A program made the position numbers and the translations under genes. Below are positions 15,905 to 24,899 of a stretch of DNA of 64,000 nt, piece by piece (the first letter of the stretch is position 1; every line of letters begins with the position of its first letter). The notes beneath the pieces were generated by a model. The model did no database searches, was not told where the DNA came from, and saw only the letters and a program-made list of their open reading frames with translations. The stretch spans positions 19,693 through 83,692 of the forward strand of contig CAKUCX010000004.1 of NCBI GenBank assembly GCA_934643865.1, written 5' to 3'. This DNA comes from an uncultured Kiritimatiellota bacterium. Its GTDB lineage: Bacteria; Verrucomicrobiota; Kiritimatiellia; RFP12; UBA1067.

Positions 15905-16756
15905 TCACTCGGGTTTCGCTTCCAAAATCCGACGTCTTACAAATCTGAAATAATGGAACTTGAACTTGGCAAACCGAAAACCCGCGATACCATCCATGAA
16001 ACCACACTTGACGACATAGCTGTAAGCCGCATACCCAACCGCCATCAGGCGAGATGTGATGAGCGAATATTTGATACGCTGTCGTTTCGTCAACGCAACC
16101 CAGCGATCTGGATGCGCTTTCAGCTGCCAGTATCGCCCCGCTTCCCATTTCGCATACTCAAGGTGCTTCTGCCAGTGACTCTCCAGACTACGATAATCGT
16201 GATGTTCCAACCGAGCCTTGATTACATATTCAGCGTCTGCCCTCTTGGTCTGAATATGCTCATGGATTTCCATGTCCAACTTAGACCAGCGATCTTCATC
16301 GATTTTCTCGTACTCAGCGGAACCGACCCGCACAATGGCCGTCTTCTGCACCGTATCCCCATGGTTCAACATTCGTCCGCAGAACCAATTATCGAACTGG
16401 CATCTGATAACATCATAATGCCTAGACTCGTGAGACGAAAGGAACTTCTCTAGTTCATCAACAAACCCAGGCGTGATGCGTTCATCGGCATCAAGGAACA
16501 TCGCCCATGGAGTCTTGAATGAGAAATTTCGCAAGATCCAGTTCCTCTTCTTTGGGAATCGACCATCCCATCTGAAGTCAACACAAATCCAATCGTCGTG
16601 CGCGTATTCGTGGAAAATTTCCTGTGTTCGGTCTTCCGATCCCGAATCCACAAGAACAACGTGCCTGAAAGACCGAATACTCGCCAAGCAATCTGGGAGG
16701 TTTCTCTCCTCGTTTTTGACTGGAATGACGATTGTCAAATAATCATCAAGATTCAT
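15905..16756 (-). CDS. Glycosyltransferase family 2 (283 aa)
   Basis: A GT-A fold glycosyltransferase of the WaaE/KdtX-like GT2 type. TIVIPVKNEERNLPDCLASI opens the domain; VVLVDSGSEDRTQEI carries the first acidic pair; WAMFLDADERIT is the DXD-type motif near 90. KKRNWILRNF between them is typical of this branch. A hydrophobic stretch near the C-terminus may lie at the membrane. GGAGGA precedes ATG 16756, 27 bp after the phase-variable gene. The sugar transferred cannot be told from the sequence. Confidence 0.9.
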   Translation of the reverse strand: MNLDDYLTIVIPVKNEERNLPDCLASIRSFRHVVLVDSGSEDRTQEIFHEYAHDDWICVDFRWDGRFPKKRNWILRNFSFKTPWAMFLDADERITPGFVDELEKFLSSHESRHYDVIRCQFDNWFCGRMLNHGDTVQKTAIVRVGSAEYEKIDEDRWSKLDMEIHEHIQTKRADAEYVIKARLEHHDYRSLESHWQKHLEYAKWEAGRYWQLKAHPDRWVALTKRQRIKYSLITSRLMAVGYAAYSYVVKCGFMDGIAGFRFAKFKFHYFRFVRRRILEAKPE

Positions 16757-16783
16757 GACGACTCCTCCGTTTTCATTTCCTCC

Positions 16784-17579
16784 CTACAACCACAAGAACG
16801 GTAAACACCAACGAATACATTGGCGGATGCCGCGCTTCAATCGCGCCAAAAAACCATCATAGTTATTTCCGGTTATCCAGACATTGTTCACCGCCCCGGC
16901 GAAACCCGAAAGCCAAGGCTCGTGATGAAATCTGCAATACACGCCCTCCTCTCGCCGTGTCGCAAGGCAGACAGCCCGCATCAAAGACTCCGCGCCAAAG
17001 AACCGTCTGGGGATTTCAGCATATCGTCCATAGAGATGCTGGCGATAAAACGCTAAGTTCACGGCATAGATGATCGTCCGGCAGCTGTGTCCACACCAGC
17101 CGAGACGTAGCCAGTCGTAAATCGGATGGTCAACCATATCGACCGAGAGCGCTAGATTCTTCCTCGACTTGAACTCCCGGATCATCGCCTGAATATTGCG
17201 GATAGGGAAACGCCCTGTCACCTTAACCATATACCCCCCCCCCCCATAAGGGCAAATCCTTCTCTGTCGAGGCGAGATGGTCGACTGCGGCATCCAACAG
17301 CTTGAATTCACCATAGCCTTTTCCCCATTCGCGCGGATAAGTGTTGGCATCAAGCGAGAGATAGTCAATCTTTTCCGAATCGCCGACGGACGCCTTGATA
17401 TGTGTCAGATCCCAGTTTGAGTTCTCCACGAACAGAATCTTCGGGATACAATCTTGGTCACGATAGAACCGCAACGTGCGGATATACTGGTCTTCGCGCC
17501 CTTCGATGGACTGCGAGGAAATACCCGTCATGCCGTTCGGATTCACCGACGCAGACATGACCAACGTAAAGTTATTCAT
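16784..17579 (-). CDS. Phase-variable glycosyltransferase-like gene, switched off by a G12 tract
   Basis: Two overlapping reading frames join at a run of 12 G (minus strand; C at 17234-17245). The first half begins MNNFTLVMSASVNPNG (ATG 17579; ATG 17591 is an alternative) and runs to PLWGGG, then exits into a stop at 17223. The second half continues YMVKVTGRFPIRNIQAMIRE to the stop at 16784 in another frame. With 11 or 14 G the frames join into one 264-265-residue protein; with 12 they do not. The protein has KGYGEFKLLDAA and K-V-T-G-R patterns that I associate with capsule-locus glycosyltransferases, but I cannot name the family. It lies within the operon, right after a GT4 gene. A single sequencing indel could produce the same picture. 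Confidence 0.75.
17234..17245. repeat. Homopolymer C12/G12 tract (contingency locus)
   Basis: Twelve C on the plus strand inside the coding region of the preceding entry, the longest C/G run I noticed in the window. Its length decides whether the downstream half is read in frame. Confidence 0.95.
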
Positions 17580-17616
17580 CACACTCTTCATCCCATTGTT
17601 CTTAATTTCATGTTTC

Positions 17617-18762
17617 TCAAACAATCCTCACACATTCTGGCGTTTCGCCCCCTCGACACAGCCATTCATAGGCAGACAACATCGTCCGCCCAACTTTTTC
17701 CCAGCTGAAATCGCGGCGTATCCATTCACGTCCACGCACGCCCATCCCCTTCAGCGTTTCCTGCGGCAATGACATTGCCTCGTCCAGCGTCGCGGCAAGC
17801 GTCCCGACATCGTTCGACACACACCATCCGCAACGGTTCTCGACCACGCCGCCCCAAGGCGTATGCCTTGAAGCAATCACCGGCGTGCCGCAGGCCAACG
17901 CCTCGGCAACCGTCACACCGAAGTTTTCCGTGTGGCTCGGCAACACGTACAGATCAACGGACGACAGGAACGCATATTTCGCCGCTCCATTGATCTCGCC
18001 CGTAAAACGGACATTCGCGATCTTCCGTTCCGCAATGATCGCCTTGAGAATCTCGACCATGCCGCCATCCGGCCCTGCGACAACGAGTTCCCAAGCCGGA
18101 TGCCGCGCCGAGGCCTTCTCCCACGCCAACACAAGGCTATCCACGGCCTTGACCTTGTGGATGCGACCGAAAAACGCCACGGTTCGTTTCTCGCCATTTC
18201 TTGGTCGTGCGGTTTCTGTTACAGACGGGATCTCCATCCCAATCGGCACAATGGCAACGGGCTGGCGAAAGCCCGCCGCACGGATTTCCTCATACTCTTT
18301 TTCGCAGGTCGCGTGCCACATATCGGTTGCCCGCAATGCCGCATATTGAGCATAGACGCCAAACAACCTCTTTCGCCATTTGTGCCTTTCCAGACTCCAC
18401 GTCGCAAGCGTTCCCCGAGGCGATGTCACCAACTTGCAGCGCGTACCCTTCACCGCCCAGGCCGGATAGACGTTCGGGTACATCCAAAGGCCGTTGGAAT
18501 GAATCACGTCGGCCTGGCTGCATGCGGTCCTCAGGAGACGAAGCAGCTCCGGCGATCGCCCAAGGCGCGGATGCGGAAATTTCGACACTGGCCGTACATA
18601 GTATGGGTAGTTCATCTTGCGATGGGGATCATCGCCCACAAAGTAGAGGCTGACATCGCAACCGACTGCACACAATCCAGTACACAGTCCCGGAACTGAA
18701 TAGCTTGGACCGCTCGACTCATGACTGATCGTGGGGACTACCTGGATTGATTTGATTGGCAT
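17617..18762 (-). CDS. Glycosyltransferase family 4 (381 aa)
   Basis: A GT-B glycosyltransferase. The N-terminal domain contains SSGPSYSVPGLCTGL near the start and SNGLWMYPNVYPAWAVK; the C-terminal domain has VAFFGRIHKVKAVDSLVLAWEKA, LVVAGPDGG, and the donor-site LPSHTENFGVTVAEALACGTPVIAS (EX7E). ATG 18762 (MPIKSIQVVPTIS) is preferred over GTG 18777 because it begins at the conserved fold and has GGAAA upstream. The gene overlaps the 3' end of the polymerase gene by 25 bp. Donor and acceptor are unknown. Confidence 0.92.
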   Translation of the reverse strand: MPIKSIQVVPTISHESSGPSYSVPGLCTGLCAVGCDVSLYFVGDDPHRKMNYPYYVRPVSKFPHPRLGRSPELLRLLRTACSQADVIHSNGLWMYPNVYPAWAVKGTRCKLVTSPRGTLATWSLERHKWRKRLFGVYAQYAALRATDMWHATCEKEYEEIRAAGFRQPVAIVPIGMEIPSVTETARPRNGEKRTVAFFGRIHKVKAVDSLVLAWEKASARHPAWELVVAGPDGGMVEILKAIIAERKIANVRFTGEINGAAKYAFLSSVDLYVLPSHTENFGVTVAEALACGTPVIASRHTPWGGVVENRCGWCVSNDVGTLAATLDEAMSLPQETLKGMGVRGREWIRRDFSWEKVGRTMLSAYEWLCRGGETPECVRIV

Positions 18763-20216
18763 ATTGTGTATTTCCACTGCACCATAAGAACTGTGTCGAT
18801 TACGAAACCGCCCACGACTGTGAGGATATAGAGAATCGAACCAATTCCTCCTGGCGAGAAAAACGTCGCCTCTCCAAGATTCGACACCAACAACAACGAG
18901 AACATCGTAATCGTAACATACAGTTTGCGTCGGGCCGCCGTCAGGTAAAAGGAAATCAGAAACAGGATGAACAAAATTTCTCCAACGATTCCGGTCTCGC
19001 CCAAGACCATGACCGGCAATACTCCCTTCTCAATCGATGCCGACAACACAAGGCCATGTCGCTGGTCTTGACGTTCACGGCTATATGCCGCAACCTGGAA
19101 ACCGCTGCCGAAAATCGGGCTGCGGCGAAACTCATACAGGCTCATTTCCATCAGGCCCATTCGGCTTTCCGTCATCGCCTCTTTGAGCGTACGTGTGTCT
19201 GACTGCACATCCTGCGTCTTGCGCAACCATTTCGACAGCGTGTTGTCCTTAACCTCAAGGATAGAGGCTGCAACAGCAATCAGCACGACAAACGTCAGCA
19301 TCACGTGTCTAAGATGCTGCCGCACCAGCGTAGGAATCATGATTTTTTTGACCGTATAGAAGTTAATTATCACCAAAGAGGACACCAGAGTCGTGAATGC
19401 GACACGCGACCGCGTCATGAACAACATCGGCAAGGCCAAGACAATCAAAATCGCATGCAGCCAGCGCACACGCTTCTCGACAAACAACATATCGCACAGC
19501 ACCCAAGCGAAGGAAAGCGCAAGGATCGGCGCCAAGGCCTGGGAATGGTTCGTAATGCCACAAAACAAGGTCTTGCTCCCCTCGGCAATCATGTCTTTAT
19601 GCGCCGCCAATGCCGCTTCAACACCCTGTTCCTGTAGAATCCAGCGAAGCCCTGTCGCGTACGAAATCTGCGGAAACGGCCAGACGACAACACTTCCAAT
19701 AATCAAAAACACCGCCATTGCGAAAAACATGGCGCGGATCGTCTGCACGTCATGCGGACGGTTCTGGAGATTCTGCGTTCCGAACCAGATGCCGAGCAGA
19801 AAAACAAAGTAGTTCAAGATCTTCATGTAACTCACCATTGGCCACCAACCTGTCGCCGAGCCAATGCATGCGGAAAGAAGAAACGGGATGATTCCGCCAA
19901 ACGGCAACCGATGCCGTCCATGCAACCTTGCTGCACCTATGCACATACAGAATGCGATGGCCATTGTTCCGAAGCGGATCGAAAGCCCCCACACCGCCCC
20001 CTCCTTCAGCAGAAGCATAGGGCTCACGACAATCAGCAACGGGAAAAACATATACGACGAAATCGCCCTGCCGAGGCGTCCCGTCAAGGCCCAGAAGCAC
20101 CCCAGGCAGACAATGAGAGGCAAGACATAGCCGTGCGTAAAACGCGCGAGCGCCAATGCGGACACAAGAACGACGAGTGCCTTGAACGCGCTTTTGTAGA
20201 AAGGGTCTTTAAACAT
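18738..20216 (-). CDS. O-antigen polymerase/ligase-like (Wzy-type) membrane protein (492 aa)
   Basis: An integral membrane protein with roughly eleven to thirteen hydrophobic segments and a large hydrophilic loop around residues 320-400 (KVKDNTLSKWLRKTQDVQSDTRTLKE...), the architecture of O-antigen polymerases and ligases. Within the loop, ESRMGLMEMSLYEFRRSPIFGSGF resembles the Wzy_C-type R-x-x-x-W/F...G-x-G pattern. It likely polymerises repeat units on the outer face of the inner membrane. AAGGAGG precedes ATG 20216 with 8-nt spacing. It overlaps the upstream GT4 by 8 bp and the downstream GT4 slightly. Ligase versus polymerase cannot be settled by reading; the position next to a flippase gene favours polymerase. 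Confidence 0.85.
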   Translation of the reverse strand: MFKDPFYKSAFKALVVLVSALALARFTHGYVLPLIVCLGCFWALTGRLGRAISSYMFFPLLIVVSPMLLLKEGAVWGLSIRFGTMAIAFCMCIGAARLHGRHRLPFGGIIPFLLSACIGSATGWWPMVSYMKILNYFVFLLGIWFGTQNLQNRPHDVQTIRAMFFAMAVFLIIGSVVVWPFPQISYATGLRWILQEQGVEAALAAHKDMIAEGSKTLFCGITNHSQALAPILALSFAWVLCDMLFVEKRVRWLHAILIVLALPMLFMTRSRVAFTTLVSSLVIINFYTVKKIMIPTLVRQHLRHVMLTFVVLIAVAASILEVKDNTLSKWLRKTQDVQSDTRTLKEAMTESRMGLMEMSLYEFRRSPIFGSGFQVAAYSRERQDQRHGLVLSASIEKGVLPVMVLGETGIVGEILFILFLISFYLTAARRKLYVTITMFSLLLVSNLGEATFFSPGGIGSILYILTVVGGFVIDTVLMVQWKYTICQSNQSR

Positions 20217-21327
20217 GGAATATTGCCTCCTTCAGTAAACGCGCGGTGCCCGAAGACGCAGACCACGCCCCAATTCCACCAGCCACGAACTCCGCCCTTG
20301 CTTTTTCCAATAACCGTGAAAGCGCCTGCACATCCCCCTCGTCAAACAAGAACCTTTCGTCCAGCATCGTTACACACGCACCTGCCTGTCGGGTACCCAG
20401 CACAATCATGCCTTCCTCTAAGGCTTCATTGACGACCGCGCCCCACCCTTCATATCCGTTGCTGGGCAAGGCATACACGTCATGCGAACGCATCAACGTG
20501 CGGACTTCGCCAATCGGCACGGAATGACGAAAGGTAAGAGCCGTCGGATGACGCGCGAAAAGGCGTCTTCCCAGTTTTTCCAGTGCGCCACGCTCCGGCC
20601 CGTCGCCGACGACGGTAAGCTCAATGGGAAATCTTTCCAGGCAAGCAGCGACAGCCTTGAAAAGGGTGTCAACCCTTTTCCAGGCAAGCAGACGTCCCAC
20701 CCAGAGGACGCGCACAGCGCATCTCGGCTTAATGCCCGTCTGCCTGGGTGCGGCCCCATCCGGCGGCGCGACGAAATACCCCCACATCCGCATCCAGGCG
20801 CATCCTATCGGTTCCATCGGCCGCCAGGAGCCGGGTCGTTTCAGTTCTTCAAGGATTTTCCGCCGCTCCTCGCCACGCGCGCACAGCCAGGCCATGTCCC
20901 GCGCCGCCCAGACGCCGCAGGGCAGATAAGTCACAGAGCCTTTCTTGACCAAGTAAACAAACCGATGCGCCATTTTCCAGAACGCGGGATGCAGCATCCT
21001 GAGCCGCCCCAGTGACGGCTTGAACCAACGCTCGCTTGTGTAAAAGGTCTTTAACCCGCGCGCGCCGCGTCGCTCGAACAAGTCAAGGTCGCGGATGCCT
21101 GTCAACATCACGTCCGCAGATTCAAGCCACGTCCGAGCTTCCACTAACTTGATGTCAACGCACTCCGTTCCTACCGAGTCTACGCACCAACCCATTTTTC
21201 TGCGATCGGCAGACAATATGTTTACATAAACATATCGAAAGTTGTCGCCTCCGACACGCTCGGCGACCTCTCGTGCAAGCGGGCTTTGATGCGGAGAAAT
21301 CGAGGAAAAATAAAAAACAACCCTCAT
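20209..21327 (-). CDS. Glycosyltransferase family 4 (372 aa)
   Basis: A GT-B glycosyltransferase. The opening MRVVFYFSSISPHQSPLAREVAERV is typical of the acceptor domain; VRVLWVGRLLAWKRVDTLFKAVAACL, LTVVGDGPERGALEKL and ALPSNGYEGWGAVVNEALEEGMIVLGT mark the donor domain (E-x7-E region). It is followed directly by the polymerase. The 256 bp upstream (21328-21583) carry no gene. Substrate unknown. Confidence 0.9.
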   Translation of the reverse strand: MRVVFYFSSISPHQSPLAREVAERVGGDNFRYVYVNILSADRRKMGWCVDSVGTECVDIKLVEARTWLESADVMLTGIRDLDLFERRGARGLKTFYTSERWFKPSLGRLRMLHPAFWKMAHRFVYLVKKGSVTYLPCGVWAARDMAWLCARGEERRKILEELKRPGSWRPMEPIGCAWMRMWGYFVAPPDGAAPRQTGIKPRCAVRVLWVGRLLAWKRVDTLFKAVAACLERFPIELTVVGDGPERGALEKLGRRLFARHPTALTFRHSVPIGEVRTLMRSHDVYALPSNGYEGWGAVVNEALEEGMIVLGTRQAGACVTMLDERFLFDEGDVQALSRLLEKARAEFVAGGIGAWSASSGTARLLKEAIFHV

Positions 21328-21583
21328 ACAATTCCCCCTATAAAACGTGCGTCAGTCACCGTTTCTACCATCTTGCGCGGCATCCGCTTTTCTTCCCCCA
21401 GTCTTCCTATAAACGAAGATATTTGGATTCTTGATCTTGAAAACGAAATCAAACCCGTTGATGAGGCAACCCCATATCCATCTCGCTCAACAGCCATTCA
21501 CAGGTCTCAAGGGAATGTCGCATTGATTCTCGTGCAGAAAGAATCAAGGTGCGCTGATAAGCAAACTGATCGTATCATTAAAT

Positions 21584-22570
21584 TCATACGTTCTCAACCT
21601 CCGGGTATAATCGCTTGATGTGCCACCGTCTTAAAGCAACGAAATAGCAATGTCGGCGTAGAATGGCATATAACAGTTTCTTCAGAAACTCAATCCGGCT
21701 TCCAACAACAGGATGGCTCTTGAGCCAATTCCAGCGCGCACTCAATGAATATGGAGTCCCTGGTCTCCATATATTATCCCAATCATTCCTCAACAAATCA
21801 ATCTCCCGGGCCGTAGCCCTTCTTCCGAATTTCGGCAGAGCTTCGCTGTCAAATGTGCAATAATCCTGCCATGCTTTCGCCGCCTTATAAAGTCCATCAC
21901 GATTCGTCGGCTTATAGTTTGAGAGCAGCGTACCTCCCGTCCGATAATAAACATACCCCTCGTAATTAACCGTACACCACTTTGCCCCTGCCATAACAAA
22001 GTTAAGATTGAAAATCAGATCTTCACATGGCATTCCTTTTGGATCGAAAAGAAAACCATTCCAGGCATAACCATACTCTGTAATAAAGTCTACGGAGTAG
22101 ACTTTATTACAGGCATAATTGAACAAGCATTCTTTCAAAAGAGCAGCTATAGCTCCAGGGCGCAGTTTTCCCAGACACTCGTCTCTCGGCACATCGTGCT
22201 TTTGGAGATTCTCCTCCACCCAAATCACATTCACCCCGAACAGCCCAATATCACTTCCTGTCTTCATCATTTCCGCAACGGTTCGATCGTAAGTCTCCGA
22301 GCGAACCTCGTCATCACTATCTACAAATGTAATGTAGCGACCTTTTGCGGCCTTCATACCTGCATTGCGCGCGGCACCCAAACCTTGATTGTCTTGCCTA
22401 ATGAGTGTAACGGCACTATCAAACCAATTTGCTTCAACAGGAACAATCGAGCCATCGTCGACGACAATAATTTCATCATCCGGCCCAATAGCACGCTGAA
22501 CGGAGGCAACACACCGCTGCCACCACTCTTTCTTGGTGTTATAGCCCGGGATAATTACCGAGATCCTCAT
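21584..22570 (-). CDS. Glycosyltransferase family 2 (328 aa)
   Basis: A GT-A glycosyltransferase. MRISVIIPGYNTKKEWWQRCVASVQ starts the domain; DDEIIVVDDGSIVPVE and GAARNAGMKAAKGRYITFVDSDDEVR (DXD) follow. The start is placed at ATG 22570, one base after the acyltransferase stop (TGA-A-ATG), rather than at an upstream in-frame codon at 22612. From here to the flippase (21.6-26.5 kb) the DNA is more AT-rich than the flanks, fitting a locus acquired as a block. Confidence 0.9.
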   Translation of the reverse strand: MRISVIIPGYNTKKEWWQRCVASVQRAIGPDDEIIVVDDGSIVPVEANWFDSAVTLIRQDNQGLGAARNAGMKAAKGRYITFVDSDDEVRSETYDRTVAEMMKTGSDIGLFGVNVIWVEENLQKHDVPRDECLGKLRPGAIAALLKECLFNYACNKVYSVDFITEYGYAWNGFLFDPKGMPCEDLIFNLNFVMAGAKWCTVNYEGYVYYRTGGTLLSNYKPTNRDGLYKAAKAWQDYCTFDSEALPKFGRRATAREIDLLRNDWDNIWRPGTPYSLSARWNWLKSHPVVGSRIEFLKKLLYAILRRHCYFVALRRWHIKRLYPEVENV

Positions 22571-22571
22571 T

Positions 22572-23585
22572 TCACCGACCCCCAAACAATACCCTCGCGA
22601 CTTTCGGCGCACACGCTATCACGAAACGATGGAAAGCACTACAGCTTAAGATGGGTATAAATAGCACGAGAAACATCGCGCCAATGTTATAATAGTACAT
22701 ATCGTTAAAACCTAAAATCTTTCCTACTACCTTTATAAAATAAAGACACATTATATGGAACGCATAGATTGAAAAGCTTGCTCCTGCAAACAATTGCGCC
22801 AACTTATGCTTATCCGGGACTAATGCAAAAAGTCCATAGCTTCCGGCAAGGGGGACAATAAACTCGGAGAATACGCATCCCTTAAGGTATAGATAAGAAA
22901 AACAAAGCGCAAACAAAAGGCTCACAACGCCCACCCATACATATACCCTTGGAAGTCCATAAATCCTTAGGTGCATGCCTATTGTGAAGAATACCAAACC
23001 TCGATAACTAAGCACTTCCTCGGGGATATCAAATCGAGGCATGAGTACCCAGAGCGAAATCAAACAAGTTACTAGCATTAGACTTGCCGCATGCGATTTT
23101 CTAATCACATACAGGAACAACGGAGCAATCAGCATCAGAATCAACAGAAAACGAACAAACCAAAGCGGATTACAAGCCGGATTGTTCGGCAGCCATAACC
23201 CCAATGAGGACAAGATTGTCACAAAGCTCATAGTATATGGCATATCAGAATGAAATGCGCTCCCGCCAAGATTGTGATAAAGATAAACGAATGGTAGATA
23301 CATAAGATTTATAGTCACATAAGGAATAAGCAATGATTTGACTCGTTTTTTCATCGCAGCTTTCCACCACCCATTCTCGTTTGCGCCACCGACAAACAAG
23401 AAGCCACTTAATATAAAAAACAATGGCACCCCAACCAGGCAAAAAGGATGGAATTGCATAACGCTATGATACAAAGCATCCCCTTCGATAAAGGAGCGTG
23501 GAATATGATGCAAAACTATTATGCAGGCTCCCAGAAATGAAAGCCACGATATTTTATTACTAAGTGCGCTATCAATCTTAACCAT
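22572..23585 (-). CDS. Acyltransferase family 3 (O-acetyltransferase) membrane protein (337 aa)
   Basis: A multi-spanning acyltransferase of the Acyl_transf_3 type (OafA/WecH-like), probably adding O-acetyl groups to the polysaccharide. The N-terminal ISWLSFLGACIIVLHH contains the usual early histidine; PLFFILSGFLFV and KKRVKSLLIPYVTINLMYLPF are hallmark segments. About ten hydrophobic helices run to the C-terminus. It lies 4 bp after the GT32 stop and one base before the GT2 start, so it is part of the same transcription unit. Confidence 0.9.
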   Translation of the reverse strand: MVKIDSALSNKISWLSFLGACIIVLHHIPRSFIEGDALYHSVMQFHPFCLVGVPLFFILSGFLFVGGANENGWWKAAMKKRVKSLLIPYVTINLMYLPFVYLYHNLGGSAFHSDMPYTMSFVTILSSLGLWLPNNPACNPLWFVRFLLILMLIAPLFLYVIRKSHAASLMLVTCLISLWVLMPRFDIPEEVLSYRGLVFFTIGMHLRIYGLPRVYVWVGVVSLLFALCFSYLYLKGCVFSEFIVPLAGSYGLFALVPDKHKLAQLFAGASFSIYAFHIMCLYFIKVVGKILGFNDMYYYNIGAMFLVLFIPILSCSAFHRFVIACAPKVARVLFGGR

Positions 23586-23589
23586 ATCA

Positions 23590-24354
23590 TTAAGCCCTGT
23601 TCTTTAAAAATTCGGCCGCCCGCCTAAGAATGTATATTGGATTATGCATGCACAGCGATGCAACACGAGCCGGCCATAGACCAATATGCTGCACTATCCA
23701 TTTGATGAATTTCTGACGCGGGGTGAACCAAGAAGCATCAAAGTGATGGATTGAAAATGTATGTTCTGTCAATGCTTCGATTCTTCCGCTCGACATATTC
23801 TTCGGATTAAAGTAGTCACGAGGATAAACCGTTATGCATCCTATTCGCTGTACATTACCATTATCATTCTGCAACCCCATCCGCGCAAGAGTCTCAGACT
23901 GAATATTTGGCGATGCAACAAGATTTAAAGTTCCATCATTATTTACAAACACCTTATCATCATACGCGTCTCTCATAGCCTTTATTGCTAGATTCCCAAC
24001 TTCCGAGCCAAATCCCAGACCCAGAGCGACCTTTGTCTTCGACTCAAATCCACAGAAGGCTCCATCGCCCAAAAGGGAATCAAATGGTCTAAGGACCTCA
24101 ACATCAGTATCTAAATAAATCCCGCCATATGTGTATATAATATCTAGCCTTGCATAATCCGGAACAAACCCCCATTTCTTGGCTCTCAGTGCGCCCTCCA
24201 TATAGGGCTGCTTTGTGAAATCATAATTTGTCTCATTCCATTCTTTAATTTCATAATCTGGCATTACTTTATGCCAAGACGCAATGCACCGTTCGACGCG
24301 AGCAGGCTTCCTCCCTCCGCCTAACCAACAATAATGGATAACCTTTGGTATCAT
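23590..24354 (-). CDS. Glycosyltransferase family 32 / capsular polysaccharide synthesis protein (254 aa)
   Basis: A GT32-type transferase with a DXD motif. MIPKVIHYCWLGGGRKPARVERCIASW is the classic opening; KKWGFVPDYARLDIIYTYGGIYLDTDVEV holds the DXD (IYLDTDVEV, ~80-90). The C-terminal FSIHHFDASWF is common in the family. ATG 24354 forms an ATGA overlap with the acetyltransferase stop and has GGAGA six bases upstream, so I prefer it to ATG 24366. Donor sugar unknown. Confidence 0.92.
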   Translation of the reverse strand: MIPKVIHYCWLGGGRKPARVERCIASWHKVMPDYEIKEWNETNYDFTKQPYMEGALRAKKWGFVPDYARLDIIYTYGGIYLDTDVEVLRPFDSLLGDGAFCGFESKTKVALGLGFGSEVGNLAIKAMRDAYDDKVFVNNDGTLNLVASPNIQSETLARMGLQNDNGNVQRIGCITVYPRDYFNPKNMSSGRIEALTEHTFSIHHFDASWFTPRQKFIKWIVQHIGLWPARVASLCMHNPIYILRRAAEFLKNRA

Positions 24355-24899
24355 CTTTTTCTCCATGCATTCTGAATATACCGTCCTGGGTTATTATAAT
24401 TGATTACTTTGGCATAATTCCCAACTGCAGTAGCATTTTCAGGTATGTCTTTTGTCACCACACTACCAGCCCCAATTGTAACATTCGACCCGATTACAAC
24501 GTCTTCCACAATGCAAACATTCGGTCCGACATACACATTCGAACCAATAGTGGCACTTCGACCATCATTAGAGCCAATCGTCGTAAACTGTGATAGATTA
24601 CAATTATTACCAATCACTGCAGTAGGGTTTACTACCAAAGGTCCCCCATGACCAACATATAGGCCATAACCAATCTTAGCAGTATATGGTATTTCTATGC
24701 TGTGACCACGCCACAGTCGCCAAATCATCTTAACGAAAGTACCATACCAACAATCTCGACACCATTGCATCAGGCGAAAAGCAATATGCCACCGCATTGT
24801 CCGATCACACACAAGACGACGCAGAAGCGCCCTCCCATCAGAGCGGCCAGTATATCGATACAAGTCACTTTTTATATATTCAATAGCAACCTTTATCAT
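24351..24899 (-). CDS. Hexapeptide-repeat acetyltransferase (serine O-acetyltransferase-like, 182 aa)
   Basis: A left-handed beta-helix acetyltransferase related to CysE but in a surface-polysaccharide setting, so probably a sugar O- or N-acetyltransferase. The N-terminal helices are short; the helix repeats begin at IEIPYTAKIGYGLYVGHGGPLVVNPTAVIGNNC and continue through ATIGSNVYVGPNVCIVEDVVIGSNVTIGAGSVVTKDIPENATAVGNYAKVI. The active-site histidine is probably in YVGHGG. The start overlaps the flippase stop (ATGA). Confidence 0.9.
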   Translation of the reverse strand: MIKVAIEYIKSDLYRYTGRSDGRALLRRLVCDRTMRWHIAFRLMQWCRDCWYGTFVKMIWRLWRGHSIEIPYTAKIGYGLYVGHGGPLVVNPTAVIGNNCNLSQFTTIGSNDGRSATIGSNVYVGPNVCIVEDVVIGSNVTIGAGSVVTKDIPENATAVGNYAKVINYNNPGRYIQNAWRKR

